A stretch of 64,000 nt of DNA from Acanthochromis polyacanthus (Eukaryota > Chordata > Actinopteri > Pomacentridae), in NCBI RefSeq assembly GCF_021347895.1, contig NC_067113.1, forward strand, positions 7,669,489 to 7,733,488, in the 5' to 3' direction. Both the position numbers and the translations under genes were made by a program. Position 1 is the first letter of the stretch. The number at the start of each line of letters is the position of its first letter. The notes beneath the pieces are model-generated. The model had not been told where the DNA came from and did no database searches. It saw nothing but the letters and a program-made list of their open reading frames with translations. Positions 34,506-45,806 of the stretch are shown here, piece by piece.

Positions 34506-35646
34506 GGGCCCTGTCACACTCTAGCGAATAGAGCCAGCGTCTGAGGAACGTATTGAATATTTTGAAAAATTGTTTATACGCACAACTTTTCAGCGTATTG
34601 GGTCGATTTTTGGTTAATGACCGTTAGAGTAACGTGAGCCTAGCGTACCGTCAGCGTATGAGTAGCGTATGAGTAGCGTCCGCATAGCGTATGTCAGCGT
34701 ATGTGAGCGTATGTGATGTGATGTGTATTTGAGTTGGACGTATACCGACGTATGAGCAACGTATATCAGCATACCTCCGACGTATGAGAAACGTATGCGG
34801 AACGTCAGCCTAACGTATGAGGAGCGTACACAGCTGGTGATGTTGGGACCAACCCTGTCCAGCAGTTCATCATACATTTCTGAAGGCATGCGTAGGAAGT
34901 TCCTGAAGGCTCTCTGATCTTCATTTCTCAATTCAACCATGAGCTGGTCGTAAAGGCCAAATTGACGCCGCCTTCCAATCCAAGGTTTCACCCAGACTGC
35001 ACGTCTCATTTTACGCCTTCTTCTTCTGTGTCTAGCATACTCAACTGCCAACTGTAACAAATCTTGGTGATGTTGCAGCACAGCAACCTCCATCTCTGAA
35101 CTGCTGGTACAAACTGATAGAGATTTGGAAATGTGAGATTTTATATACCCCCCATACGCTGGAAATACGCATGTAATAAGTTGTGATAAGTTGGCTGTAC
35201 GCTCAGAACACGTTAGGCATAAGTTGAGTACGTTAGACTGTCGTTAGAACTACCATCATAACGTTAGCCATTCGGTAGACACACGTCAGGCACACGTTCA
35301 TTATACGCTCCTCTAACGCTAGGTTTCCTGACCCACTCAATTTCAACGTATGAGAAGCGTACTCGACGTATGAGTAACGTACCTTCAGCGTACCTCTAGC
35401 GTGTTCAGCTTATGAGGAACGTATGAGGACCGTAAAATTCATACGTCGGCATACGCTGAAAATTTTTGTGCATGTTCAAAAAAATTTTTGGCCGTCAGCG
35501 TACATCAGCGTATACCGACGTACCCCGGTGTAGTAGAAACGTATTCCAGCGTACCCCTAGCGTGTTTCAGCGTATGTCAGTGTATTCCCAAAAAGTCCAT
35601 ACGTTCCTCAGACGCTGGCTCTATACGCTAGAGTGTGACAGGGCCT
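34506..35646 (-). mobile_element. PIF/Harbinger non-autonomous element with CGTA-motif arrays
   Basis: 1,141 bp with about 48-bp inverted ends (GGCCCTGTCACACTCTAGCG at the tips), flanked by TTA (34503-34505 and 35647-35649), the target preference of PIF/Harbinger. The middle holds the N-terminus of a Harbinger transposase on the minus strand. Both flanking arms (about 34550-34830 and 35150-35620) are packed with short motifs of the form AGCGTATG or AACGTATG. I count at least 25 forward CGTA tetramers, plus many TACG. These look like amplified transposase-binding sites. Catalytic domain and Myb-like partner are absent. Confidence 0.85.
34836..35093 (-). pseudogene. Harbinger transposase N-terminal fragment
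   Basis: About 86 codons from the ATG at 35093. Arg-rich stretch at residues 22-31, then WVKPWIGRR, LMVELRNEDQRAF and FLRMPSEMYDELLDRVGP, the pattern that opens HARBI1-type transposases. After residue 86 the frame runs into the CGTA array, so the DDE nuclease domain is missing. The breakpoint is at the array edge, which suggests array expansion or internal deletion removed it. Confidence 0.8.
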
Positions 35647-36048
35647 TTAGCAAATTCGTGTTTGAATCACACTCAAGAGATTGTGGAATGAGAGACAAAA
35701 CATGTTGGGAATGAGAATATTTGTTGTCAGTTTAGATACATTCAGGAGTGGAAAGTAACGAATTACATTTACTCACGTTACTGTAATTGAGTACTTTTTA
35801 TGAGTAATTTGTAATTTTCAGAGTAGTTTTTGAAATGTGTGATTTTTACTTTTACTCAATTACATTTTGACCCAAGTATTTTACTTTGCTACATTTGAAA
35901 CCCCTCACATTACTGAGTACAATATTGATAGTGAAAAAAATTAAATGCAGGCGGAAAAGCACTGTGTCCCCGGAACTGAACGTCAATTGCATGACCTTGC
36001 CTTGCGCGCGCCCTTTCCATATCATAATCTGGATCTACGCGTTGGAAG

Positions 36049-36288
36049 ATGGCTGTTGCTGACCAAGATATGGAGATCATGAAGGAGGAAGAGTCCGAAG
36101 AGGACACAAATTCTGGAGAGGAAAGCCACAAAAACCCTTGGCCAAACTTAGAAGACATATTCGCGTTCAAACTCACAAAGGGCAACAACGTTATAATGCT
36201 GTGTAAAATGTGCCTGCCCGGCAAAACGGAGCTTTCAGCATATAAGACATCAACGTCCAATTTGCGAAAGCATGTGGTGGTAAGTTAG
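36049..36288 (+). pseudogene. hAT transposase first exon with BED zinc finger
   Basis: About 77 codons from ATG 36049. An acidic N-terminus (residues 8-25), then WPNLEDIFAF, CKMC and a downstream LRKH, the layout of a BED-type DNA-binding zinc finger. A plausible splice donor GGTAAGT follows LRKHV near 36282. No later exon is recognisable before the element's right end. The finger's second histidine would fall in the lost exon. Presumed remnant; it could still be transcribed as an orphan exon. Confidence 0.75.
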
Positions 36289-36608
36289 CATGTTTTTATT
36301 TGTTCTATCAGGTTGTAATTGTTCTTTATTACTGTATCTCTGCTCTGTGTTGTAAATCGTTCTATTTGCTAAATTCTCGGATCTTCTATTTTCTGTGTTA
36401 GTTCGCCATTTCGTCCGGTGTTAGCTAGTAGCGGCTAGCTTGTGGTTAGCGGCTAGGCCGCAGTTTGTTGTTATTTTTCCTGTATTTGTTCCCTATCAGG
36501 TCTAATTCGTTCCTTGTTATTTTATCTCTGCTCCGAGTTGTAAATCGTTCTAGTTGCTAGATTTTTGGATTTTCTATTTTTTGCACTTTATTGTGATTTA
36601 TTTTGATT

Positions 36609-36760
36609 TGTGGGCTCCTGTGGGCATTTTATTGTGAATAGTGGGACCCTGTGGACATTTTAGTTTGAATTCTTGGATCCTGTGGGCATTTTAGTGTGAA
36701 TAGTGGGACCCTGTGGACATTTGAATTTGAATTTTTGGATCCTGTGGGCACTTTATGTTG
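36609..36760 (+). repeat. Tandem repeat inside the hAT element
   Basis: About two and a half copies of a roughly 65-base unit built of two similar halves, with repeated CCTGTGGGCATTTTA and GGGACCCTGTGGACATTT phrases. Confidence 0.8.
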
Positions 36761-37194
36761 TGTGCATTTTGTGTTTTTGAATACTTGATTCTTGTTTAAA
36801 TTTCTTTATTCTTATCATAATGTGACAATGGGACAGAAAAAAGTTTGCACTATACAGTACAGGTTGTGACTGTCCTTGTTTTCCTTGTGTTGAGGATCAT
36901 GTTACTGAGCTCAGCTGAGCTTTTTTAAGTGTGGATGTGCACTTTAATATGCCTCAAAGTTGCTTAAAACAACTTGTGCTGAACTTTATTCATGACTCAT
37001 CCTTTTTTTGCATTAAATAAATGAAAGTAATGAAGTAACTTGTACTCAAATTACATTTTAAATGAAGTAATTTTGTACTTTTACTCGAGTACATTTCTAG
37101 ATGGGTACTTTTACTCTGAGTAGAATTTAAACAAAGTAAGGATACTTTTACTCAATTACATTTTTTCAGTACTTTTTCCACCTCTGGATACATT

Positions 37195-37920
37195 ATATAC
37201 TGACCACCAGCAAAGAATGCGACTAACACAGACAAGTTGACTTGTCAGTTGCTCATCTCTGTCACAAGAGTTTATTTATACCCTCTCCTCTGTTTATGTG
37301 TACATATAGTCTGCTGGTGATTTTGTACTTGCAGTTTGTCACTTGTTTGAACCATCCTTTTTTTTTTTTTTTTGTTGCTATTTTTGTGCTCTCAGCTGTT
37401 TTCATGTGGTTTATCTCACCAGTTGTAGACTGCAAGTGTCTGCAATTAGCAGTGTCCTTTTAATAAGATATTCTTCTACCTTTTGCCACCTAAATGTTGC
37501 TGTTTTCAAATGATTTTGATTGTGCAGGTAGGCTACCTACTTGGTTCTATATGTAAAATATTCATCTCCCTTTGTGCAAATCTTTACCTAAAACAGTGCA
37601 TTTTTGTAGCTTTCTGGGCTTGGCACTATTCAAGGCAATGGTGATTGGTTTAAAGAAATACTGTAAGCATCGTGGGTGTTTGGGGTGCATAAAAGAATCA
37701 CTCCAGACACATTCTGGATCCTTTCAGAACTTTTAGTGAGCTCTTCATGCAACTTATGCAAGTCTGCTCTGGCCACCGGCTCCCGCTCTCTCCTCTCTTC
37801 TTCTTCTCTCCCACATCAACCCTCTGCTATCCCCACAGTGCCCCCTAGCCTCACTACCACTTCTGTAAGCTCACATACTTCATGTGCAACCAACAGCACA
37901 AACAAAATGAAGACTAAATG
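37195..37920. other. No gene recognised
   Basis: Contains a T-run at about 37358-37373. Otherwise nothing. Confidence 0.45.
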
Positions 37921-37928
37921 GCTCCAAC

Positions 37929-39603
37929 CATAGGCGTTTCTAGCCCATTTTTGGGGGTGCTTCAGCACCCCCAAATTGAATCCCAGCACCCCTAAAATTG
38001 AAAAGATTTTTATTTTTTGTATCGCATGTCCTTTTTTTTAACAAACCAGAAAAGTGTAAAAAACCATACAGTACTTGAGTGATACGTAATGTTTTAACAA
38101 CAAAAATACAGCACCCCCCTCCCCCCATCTTGCCTCAAAATGGTTTGATCCTGCTCAACTTTCCCAACTCGGGCTCTGAGCCGCTACTTGCAGAGCTAAG
38201 CGCTGCCCCACAGAAGGTAATGTGCCGTAGTGGTGTGAGTACCTGGTTTGAACTTCTACCACTCAGTACCAACACATTATTATCATTACCAGTCCTCATT
38301 TTTGCTGCATTTAATCAAAGGTTACTGTTTATGTTGTTAGGTAGGAGTTAGCTTACGTTTTTTCTAGCTAGCAAACGTTACAGGTGGTCAGTGTCTGTTT
38401 GAATTGGACTGAGAGAAGCTAGCTGTTGTCTCAGTGCATGAATTAATATTAAAGCCAAGGTGCTACTGACTAGCTAACTGACCGGATGCCCATTAACATT
38501 ATAACTCCTATTGTGTGTGTGTGCAGACAGACAGCCTCATCATGGACATAAGATTGTTTTTTCGAAGAAAAGAGCCAGGTTCAGGTAAGAGTGTAAGATG
38601 AAATGGTTTATCTATCAAGAGTAATGTTGTAAGTTGGATCAATGTATCAGTGTTTATATCTGTTATCACATATAAAACACATTGTTTGGTTATTTGCCTT
38701 TAGATTGACATTACAAAGAGAGAGAGAGAGAGGATGTTCTTTATTTGTATTCTTATTGGTATTTTTTCCTATTTATATAATTTTTCCTCTAGCTGAATAC
38801 AATCTATTTGTGTATGATTGTCAGTCCAAAGAGGAAGAGATGAAAAAGGAGAGGAGAGAGTGCAAAGTCAGGAAGAACCAGGTAAGAAAACAAACAGAGA
38901 ATAGTGGCAAGCAAAACACCAACTGTTAAGATGACAAAGAAAAACATTCATTCACAATATAATTTTTCATATACGTATGTCATGGAGGTTATGTGTTCTA
39001 CCCACATTAAATGCTTTCCAGAAGCACACTTAACAGATATCAGTGGACTTCATTCTAAACAGAACTTCTTCATTACATTTTCCTAATTTTCTATTTGTTT
39101 TTCTATTTGTTTAATTTCACTATAAAAGGAAGAGAACAAGGAGAGACTCTGGGAGATGAGAGCGTGCAGACCAGGGAAAGAAATGCTGTGCATCACATTT
39201 CAAATAAAAGTCAAAAAATAAGTCCAAGGTCCATTTTTGTTTTGTTTTTTTGGTGCTTGGTATAGGGGGCTGGTTTACTCCAGAAACATACATGCTGTTT
39301 ATGTGTATGTTGAGGAGCTGCTGTATCTAAATGAGTCGTCTTTTCCCAGAAATTAGGACTACGATATGTTTCTTTTAAGATTCCAGTGCATTCCTCCTTT
39401 GCGGTGATTCAGCATTTAAATAAACTTTATCAGACTGGATGGTTTAGTCACAGACCTTTTCAAAAAGTGTTATGCTTTTCTTTCACAAATGTGGGAGTGA
39501 AACTGCATTAAAACATACAAAACGATGAAGAAATTTATCTTGCCTGGCTGGGCACCTCTGGGTGCTCAGCACCCCTAAACCTCTGATCCTAGAATCGCCC
39601 CTG
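37929..39603 (+). mobile_element. hAT element with exact 8-bp duplication and a spliced mini-gene
   Basis: 1,675 bp. GCTCCAAC is duplicated exactly (37921-37928 and 39604-39611). Ends CATAGGCGTTTCTAG and, inverted, CAGGGGCGATTCTAG. GGTGCT-AGCACCCC hairpins lie just inside both ends. No transposase catalytic domain is visible. A three-exon reading frame sits in the centre. Confidence 0.93.
38542..39221 (+). CDS. Candidate three-exon mini-gene inside the hAT element
   Basis: Three exons join in one frame: 38542-38584, 38793-38881 and 39129-39221 (stop TAA), giving 74 residues. Introns start GTAAGA and end in AG, preceded by pyrimidine-rich tracts (strong before exon 2, fair before exon 3). The start MDIRLFF-RRKEPG resembles the opening of some TTF/ZMYM-type hAT transposases (from memory). 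The rest is charged and Lys/Glu/Arg-rich, likely helical. An AATAAA overlaps the last codons near 39203. I recognise no full domain; it may be an exon-skipped relic of a transposase gene or captured exons. Computed by eye only. Confidence 0.45.
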
Positions 39604-39611
39604 GCTCCAAC

Positions 39612-41141
39612 ATTACAATATTTATGTTTAACATATTAGTTACATATTCATTCTTACAATACAAACAAACCAGAGCATAGATGAATACTATGGGCTGTCA
39701 GATCATTATCCAGCGCTGACTCATTGCTGTGGAGATCAGTTTGGCTATGCAACACTACTTTTGCTGTTATTTTTATTCACCCCAGCTCTAATTTAATTGT
39801 AGAATGCCATTTAATGTTTCTCTTTTTATGTTTCACTTATCCAAATGACTTCCCACTTGATACTGCACCTCTGTGGGTCCCCCGCAATACACTTGCCAAG
39901 TTTGAAGTAGATCGGATGAATGGCTGTTAAAAAAAGCAAAGAGTGCACACACACTGGCAGACAGACTCCTTCTTTTATTAGTGAGATACTCCCCATTTCT
40001 TCCTCTTTGCTCCTCCACATACAGTTTTCTTTCTACAGCAACTAGTCTACATGACACATTGAAGCATTAAAAAATGTTAGAAATCTTAGAAATCTAGAGA
40101 AGGTCAGGTGGAAGCTATATTTTATGTGTGTGTTACAGCATGCAAATAAAACGAGCTTTGCACTGGTGAGATGTAATATCTATATAACGTGGTATCTAAA
40201 GAATCGGTGAACTCATAAGATACACGTGCAGTGTTCTGGCTCAGGTACAGTAAATGTACATTTATGATGCGTACATCTTTTTGTCTCTGTCTTGTGTCCT
40301 TGACATTTAATACACAGTTTGATTGTCATTGTTGGCTTGAGTATAAGTACAGCCTTAGTTGCAGTTTAATAAAGCATTACAGTATTAAATGTTGCATTAT
40401 TTGCAACAGTAACATTGAAATAGCACAACCAAAAGTCAAGTGCTGCTGACACATTACCTAAAACTCAGAATTGATAAAAGTTGGTAAAAATGTGATGTCA
40501 TGAATATGTAAATCTGGTCAAATATATATACAGTTGTGAATAGAAGTCTACATATAGGTGTATTAAAAGTGTTTTGCATACATGAGAAAAACTGTGTGGT
40601 CAAACATTTACACACAACAATGCCAATATTTAGTGTCATTTGGCCATTCTCATTGAATTTGTATATTCATTCATTTAAATGTATATAAAGGAATAGAGTG
40701 TAACAGTCAGCCCTGTAAAAATACTATTAGCAAATACATGGCGAACTATGATTGTCTATTCTGATGTGTTTCAGTTCAATTCTATTAAATTAGTCTCTGG
40801 ATGCGAATCAAAATTGCATTTTCCAAGTCAATTTGTATTATATATCCAAACTGAAATACATAGCCCACAGTGTTTGATGTCTTTGTCTGTTCCTTCCTGT
40901 GCAAGTGGTTACCTACGTGCAGAAAATTAATTCCGAGCAAAAATAGTAGGCCAAAAACTCAGCAAAAACATCCAAAAATCCTAGAAATAATCCAAAGAAA
41001 AGAATATAGCATGTTTCCCAGTTTAGCTGCAGAAATACAAAAAAAAAATCAGTCTCTGTTCAATACATAAAAATAACCCAGAAACAGTAGAAAAAGGAAC
41101 AATCTCACCAGTTTGGTAGACTTGACATCAGAGGATGCCTG
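39612..41141. other. No gene recognised
   Basis: AT-rich. A stretch at about 40529-40560 faintly resembles a Tc1-like terminus but has no partner. Confidence 0.4.
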
Positions 41142-42279
41142 CACTCTAAGAAATGATTCATGGGGTTAGTAGGTAGAGCTTAAAATTAACAGCTTTTTCT
41201 GCATAAGAAATTAAGTTTGCTACATAAACACATTATAATTAGTTGATAACTTATTTTAATAAGTTGCTCTAAATGAAAATACAAGAAACTGTCTTAACTA
41301 AATAATATATTGATTTTGAACAGACATTTCTGCCTTAGCTTAACATAGATGTGTAATCAGTTAGCACAGCTTAAAAATTTTGTAGTCTTCCTTAAAAAGC
41401 TGAGTACAAGGGATGACATGCCTGGGCATGTTTTGTTTTTCGACCACACCAGACTCGACACGCAGAGGAGCAGAAAGAAACGTCGTTCATAAAATTGTGA
41501 AACTTTAAGGCTTGGTAAGTACAATTTTGCTTGTTTTACAGCAGCAGGGTCGCGTTAATTGTTATTAATTTGCATAGAATTTCAGTAGCAGTTGTTTTAG
41601 CCCTGCAAAGACAGAAGACACGTTGATGTGAGTTGATGTGATGAAAATTTAACCGCGGCAGAAGCTGCATCGCTGGACCGTTTTACATGACGTCTAAATG
41701 AATGTAGTTTACCGTGTTGTTTAAAGTCAACGTCTTTTGATGTTACAGAGCTCGAATTATTTTCATGTGAGTTTTAGGTTCGTTACTTGATCCATGAACA
41801 GTCTGTGTCAAAGTGCAGTCAAAGAATGCGGGAGTGGAAGCGAACGTCATCGTGTGCAAAGCTTTTTTAATGACATGGTCATTAAGGGTGCATTGGCATG
41901 TAAAATATTTTTTGCCATTTTGGGTGTTAATTACAAACAGCACAGTCACTTTGGGAAAATATCTTTGATTTGAAAATCATTTTTAGATAGCAATGAGTAA
42001 AAAGGTCTTTTTCATTCAGAGTTTGTTAAGATAAGTTAAGACTACTAATAAAACCTACACATATTTTTGACTTTTGATTTCATAAAGATCACATCAGTTT
42101 TTGATAAGACTATAGTTAAAAACCTTAAAATATTTCATTGTTTGCCCAGTTCTTACAGCACTTTGAAAGCATTTTTTCACAGTTAAAAACAGTAAAAGTT
42201 TACAGTAATGCTCATGTGGCATATTTGAAGTGTTGAAAACATTAACATGTTGTGTCTATTTATGCCTTTTTCTTTACAG

Positions 42280-44153
42280 ATAAACCAAGAATTCAGAAGG
42301 ATCACCACTGTTGCCCTGGAAACCACATTTATGGCAAAGCTGGACCATTACTCTCCGAAATTGATGTCCTTGCTGTTCTCAAGGGGGGGGGGGACTGCAA
42401 AAACGAAGATTCAGCGCATCCGTAACATGCTGCTAGAGGTGTGAATGAATAAAATGTACTTCATTTCTTCTTTTTTTTTTTCAAAAAGTAATATTTATTT
42501 AATCAAAACTTTTACTTCTCAGGCTATCCATAGTCCTTTGCTGTTTGGTGTAACTTGAGTGAATGATGGACCTAAATTTTACAGGTTGCTAAAAATGCAA
42601 TTTCACAAAGATTGTTCATTGTCTCTTTGATGTTGTACATGGTAGCTGTTTACAGCATTAGATTAAGAGAATAATGTGTTGGATTATTTTTTAGGGCTTA
42701 GTATAATATATATTGAACCTATGAATATGGAATAACAAAACAGAGACAAGGCAGTGTTTTTTTTTCCCACTTTGATTTTTCAAGATATTGCCCCTCTTTG
42801 AAATGATGTATTTATTTTGATTATCACTGGAATTGGTTCAGTTCAGGCTTCATAAACCTCATCCTTCTGTCATTTTCTTTTTGGGTGTAATTATCAAAAA
42901 CCAATCCTCCTGAAAGAGCACTTGTACATTTTTTTTTAATTCATAGGATGAGTCTGTGGAGACAAGGAGAGAGGCTGCTATCCGTGGCTTGGTGGTGTAC
43001 CTTAGGGAAAAGGAGGAGGATCTCTTCAGAGAACAGGTAAATCAGACACTACTGAACTTTGTGTTATAACTGCAACAGTTAATCAACTAATCAATTATCA
43101 AATGATAACTATATTACTTGTCAGTTGTTTTGATAAATCAATTGGTTTAAGTAGTCATTTAGAAAAAGGTCAAAATTCTCCGATTTCAGCTTCATAAATA
43201 TAAATATTTTCAGTTTTTCTTGATTCTCTATGACGGTACTGAATATCTTTGGTTTGTGGACAAAACAAGACATTCGATGATGTCATCTTTAACTCTGAGA
43301 AACATTGACATTTTTCAACATTTTCTGACATTTTGTGGGCCAAAGAGAGGTCCATCAGAGTTAATATTTTTATTATTTTTGGTACAAGTTTAAGGTGACC
43401 CATAGATGTATTTTTTTAATGATAATAATACATTTTGGAAATGTTCAGAGCTTTATCTTTGTCAGTTTGAGTTCAGAATTTGATTAATTGAGTCACTTTT
43501 TTCTCCTGGACTGCAGTATTTGATGCAGCTGCTGTTCATTTAGAGCAGTGGTTCTCAACCCCGTTCCTCAGGACCCCATGTCCTGCATGTTTTAGATGCT
43601 TCCCTGCTCCAACACACCTGATTCAAATGATCAGCTCATTATCAGTCTTCTGCAGAGGCTTGATGACGAGCTGATCATTTGAATCAGGTGTGTTGGAGCA
43701 GGGAAGCATCTAAAACATGCAGGACATGGGGTCCTGAGGAACAGGGTGGAGAACCACTGGATTAATTGATCTTGAAAATAATCCTAAATTGCTGCCCTAC
43801 TTTGTTAGTCTCATGTTTAAGTATGATTACTTAAAACATTTTTCTTGGTTCTGACCTACCAGGATGGTGACGAGGACATTACAAACGATGTAATGAAGAT
43901 TGTGGTAACCAGAGGTGCCATGGTGTCTAATCCAGCCACCGCAACAATAATTCTTGAGGGAACAGAAGTCCTGGCGGACCTGGATGTACCCAGGGCCTGT
44001 GCCTTGCTCATGGGGCTGATATACGCTCTTAATCTCAGCTACCCAAAAGAACTGAAAAATACCTTTGAAGTGTTTCAAAAGATATTCCTCGAGCTGGATG
44101 ATCTCAAAGCAAGCCCAAAGGTAATGTCACTGAAAAGTAAACTGCTGTTCTAA
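42280..44153 (+). pseudogene. Three in-phase exons of a SAMD3-like fish multigene family (3' part)
   Basis: Exons 42280-42438, 42947-43036 and 43863-44153 have AG/GT borders, all phase 0, and end in a stop followed by AATAAA (44154). Exon 1 reads TTFMAKLDHYSPKLMSLLF and includes an 11-G run; exon 2 TRREAAIRGLVVYLREKEED; exon 3 ends with CALLMGLIYALNLSYPKEL, FEVFQKIFLELDD and SPKVMSLKSKLL. From memory this is the C-terminal half of fish proteins often labelled sterile alpha motif domain-containing protein 3-like; function unknown. The upstream part of that protein is missing. It could start at the internal ATG (42331) after a non-coding first exon. The donor after exon 1 (GTGTGA) is weak. Confidence 0.6.
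43546..43759. mobile_element. Foldback MITE (hAT-like ends)
   Basis: Two arms of about 95 bases are near-perfect inverted copies: CAGTGGTTCTCAACCCCG at the left, its complement ending in AACCACTG at the right. The loop lies near 43645-43670. CAGTGGTTCTCAA ends are typical of hAT-derived MITEs. Flanks show no exact 8-bp duplication. It lies inside the intron before the last SAMD3-like exon. Confidence 0.88.
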
Positions 44154-44299
44154 AATAAATGTGAAGGGTGAAGTTATCCATCAAAGAGTTGTTTGCAAAG
44201 TTGAATGTTGTTTACAGTACCTTGTGTTACATACCCTACAGAAGGAGTAAAGCTAAGTTCATTGAGCTTAAAATGCATGTAGCTTAAAATAGTGCACTT

Positions 44300-44660
44300 T
44301 TTGCAAGTTTGGCACAAAAATGCAAGTGACTTTGTTATCATTTATTTTGTTTTTTTTTATTTGGGTTATATGACATTTTCAAAATGAGTGTAGTACACAC
44401 AGAAAACAGTGTTCAGCTCGCTTCACCTATGGAGAAGCAGAAGCAAAAGTCTTTTTGAGTTTACTTTTTTTTTTTTTTTACACTTTTTTATGTGTTATTT
44501 TTCAATAAACATATTGCAAGTTTGGCACAAAAATGCAAGTAACTTTGTTATAATTTATTTTGTTTTGTTTTTTATTTGGGTTGTATGACATTTTCAAAAT
44601 GAGTATTACACACAGAAATATGTGTTATATGTGTTATGTGTTATTTTTCAATAAACATAT
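44300..44660 (+). repeat. Direct duplication of about 215 bp
   Basis: TTGCAAGTTTGGCACAAAAA through TTTTCAAAATGAGT occurs at about 44301-44390 and again at about 44516-44605. Each is followed by a GTGTTATTTTTCAATAAACA block. Confidence 0.85.
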
Positions 44661-45026
44661 TGATTATATAACTGGAATTGTAATGTGTTATTTATTCCAA
44701 CATAGAAAAATAAGTTAGTCGTACTAAAAAAATTAAGGTAACAATTTGCATGACTTTGACTTTTTTGAATAGAATGAAAGTAAAGAAATAAGTTAGAATA
44801 ACTAGCTGGAGTAGTTTTTGCACAATTAAAATTAAGTTGGCTCAACCTAATTAAAGTTTTAGGGTGTAAAGAAAATTATGTTGTTTGTACTAAAGAAATA
44901 GAGTGCCTAACTAGAGTAGTCTTGTGGCATTTACATTAATGACTAAGTTGAAACAACTTAAAAAAATTGATGCAAATAGTTACATCAATTTTTTTATGTT
45001 GAGCCAGCACATCATTTTTTAGGGTG

Positions 45027-45804
45027 TGCTGTGCATTGCTTCTTTCTCCAGTGAATCTGATTTTAGGCGATTTCTTGTGCACTTCCGTTCCTGAAGAATC
45101 CCAGGTCTCCTGAAGATTCCCTGAGCTATGGCTATTACACCTGTGTCTCGTCCCCTGCTCCCGCCTTCTTTTAACAAGATCCCCAGAACTCACGTCAGCA
45201 TCACTCAGAATCTCTGTTCATTAAAATAGTCAACTTTTGTTTAAAATAATCCACCTTAAGCACACAGAAGCCATTTTCCTCCAACATTATTCACAGGGTA
45301 GAAGCAAATGCTTTCAGTATCATATTGCAAGCCTGTGATCCTGGTTGCAGGAATTGATGGTAAAAAAAATTGGCTTGATACTGGGTATATCTGCTTTCTG
45401 AATTCAGATTATTGTTTTCACCTGAGAGTGGACTGAGTATTTCTGTACTTCCAAAGCCATTAGCTCAATTTGCTACATGAACTTCCACAAAGCCTTATAA
45501 TAAAACTTTTACACCTATCATATTAGCACATTAGCAGGTAGCGTTTGATTTTCTAATTATGTTAGTTCCTCTGTTTTGTATACTGGCTATTAAATATTTA
45601 CTTTTTAAAGTAGAGGCATTAATTGTTGAATGTATTTATGAAACAATTCATGCATATATATTTACCATTATAACTACCTGCCTAATATTATGTGGTCCCT
45701 TTTATGCTGCTAAAACTCCTCAGACCCAGTGGGGCATGGATGCAAATCCTCTAGGGATGTCCTGTAATGAATTCTGTGGGTCCTATGGATTGCAGGGTGA
45801 GACC
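45027..45804. other. No gene recognised
   Basis: No supported feature. Confidence 0.45.
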
Positions 45805-45806
45805 TA

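Larger units (their letters stand above)
35743..37186 (+). mobile_element. hAT element with exact 8-bp target duplication
   Basis: 1,444 bp. GATACATT is duplicated exactly at 35735-35742 and 37187-37194. The ends are CAGGAGTGGAAAGTA and, inverted, CAGAGGTGGAAAAAGTA. Long subterminal stretches are built of ACTTTTACT/GTACTTTTACTC motifs. It keeps one transposase exon with a BED finger; the RNase H-like catalytic part and C-terminal dimerisation region are absent. It contains a tandem repeat at 36609-36760. Confidence 0.93.
41142..45026 (+). mobile_element. TIR-bounded element enclosing SAMD3-like exons
   Basis: Inverted ends CACTCTAAGAAATGAT (41142-41157) and ATCATTTTTTAGGGTG (45011-45026) match at 14 of 16 positions and enclose 3.9 kb. 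No clear target duplication was found, so the boundaries are an inference. No transposase is recognised. The interior carries a possible 5' exon ending GCTTG-GTAAGT at 41514, three coding exons, and a foldback repeat in the last intron. Confidence 0.5.

Noticed and set aside
40529..40560. Tc1-like terminal repeat (CAGTTGTGAATAGAAGTC)
   Set aside because: No inverted partner, no transposase remnant and only weak resemblance.
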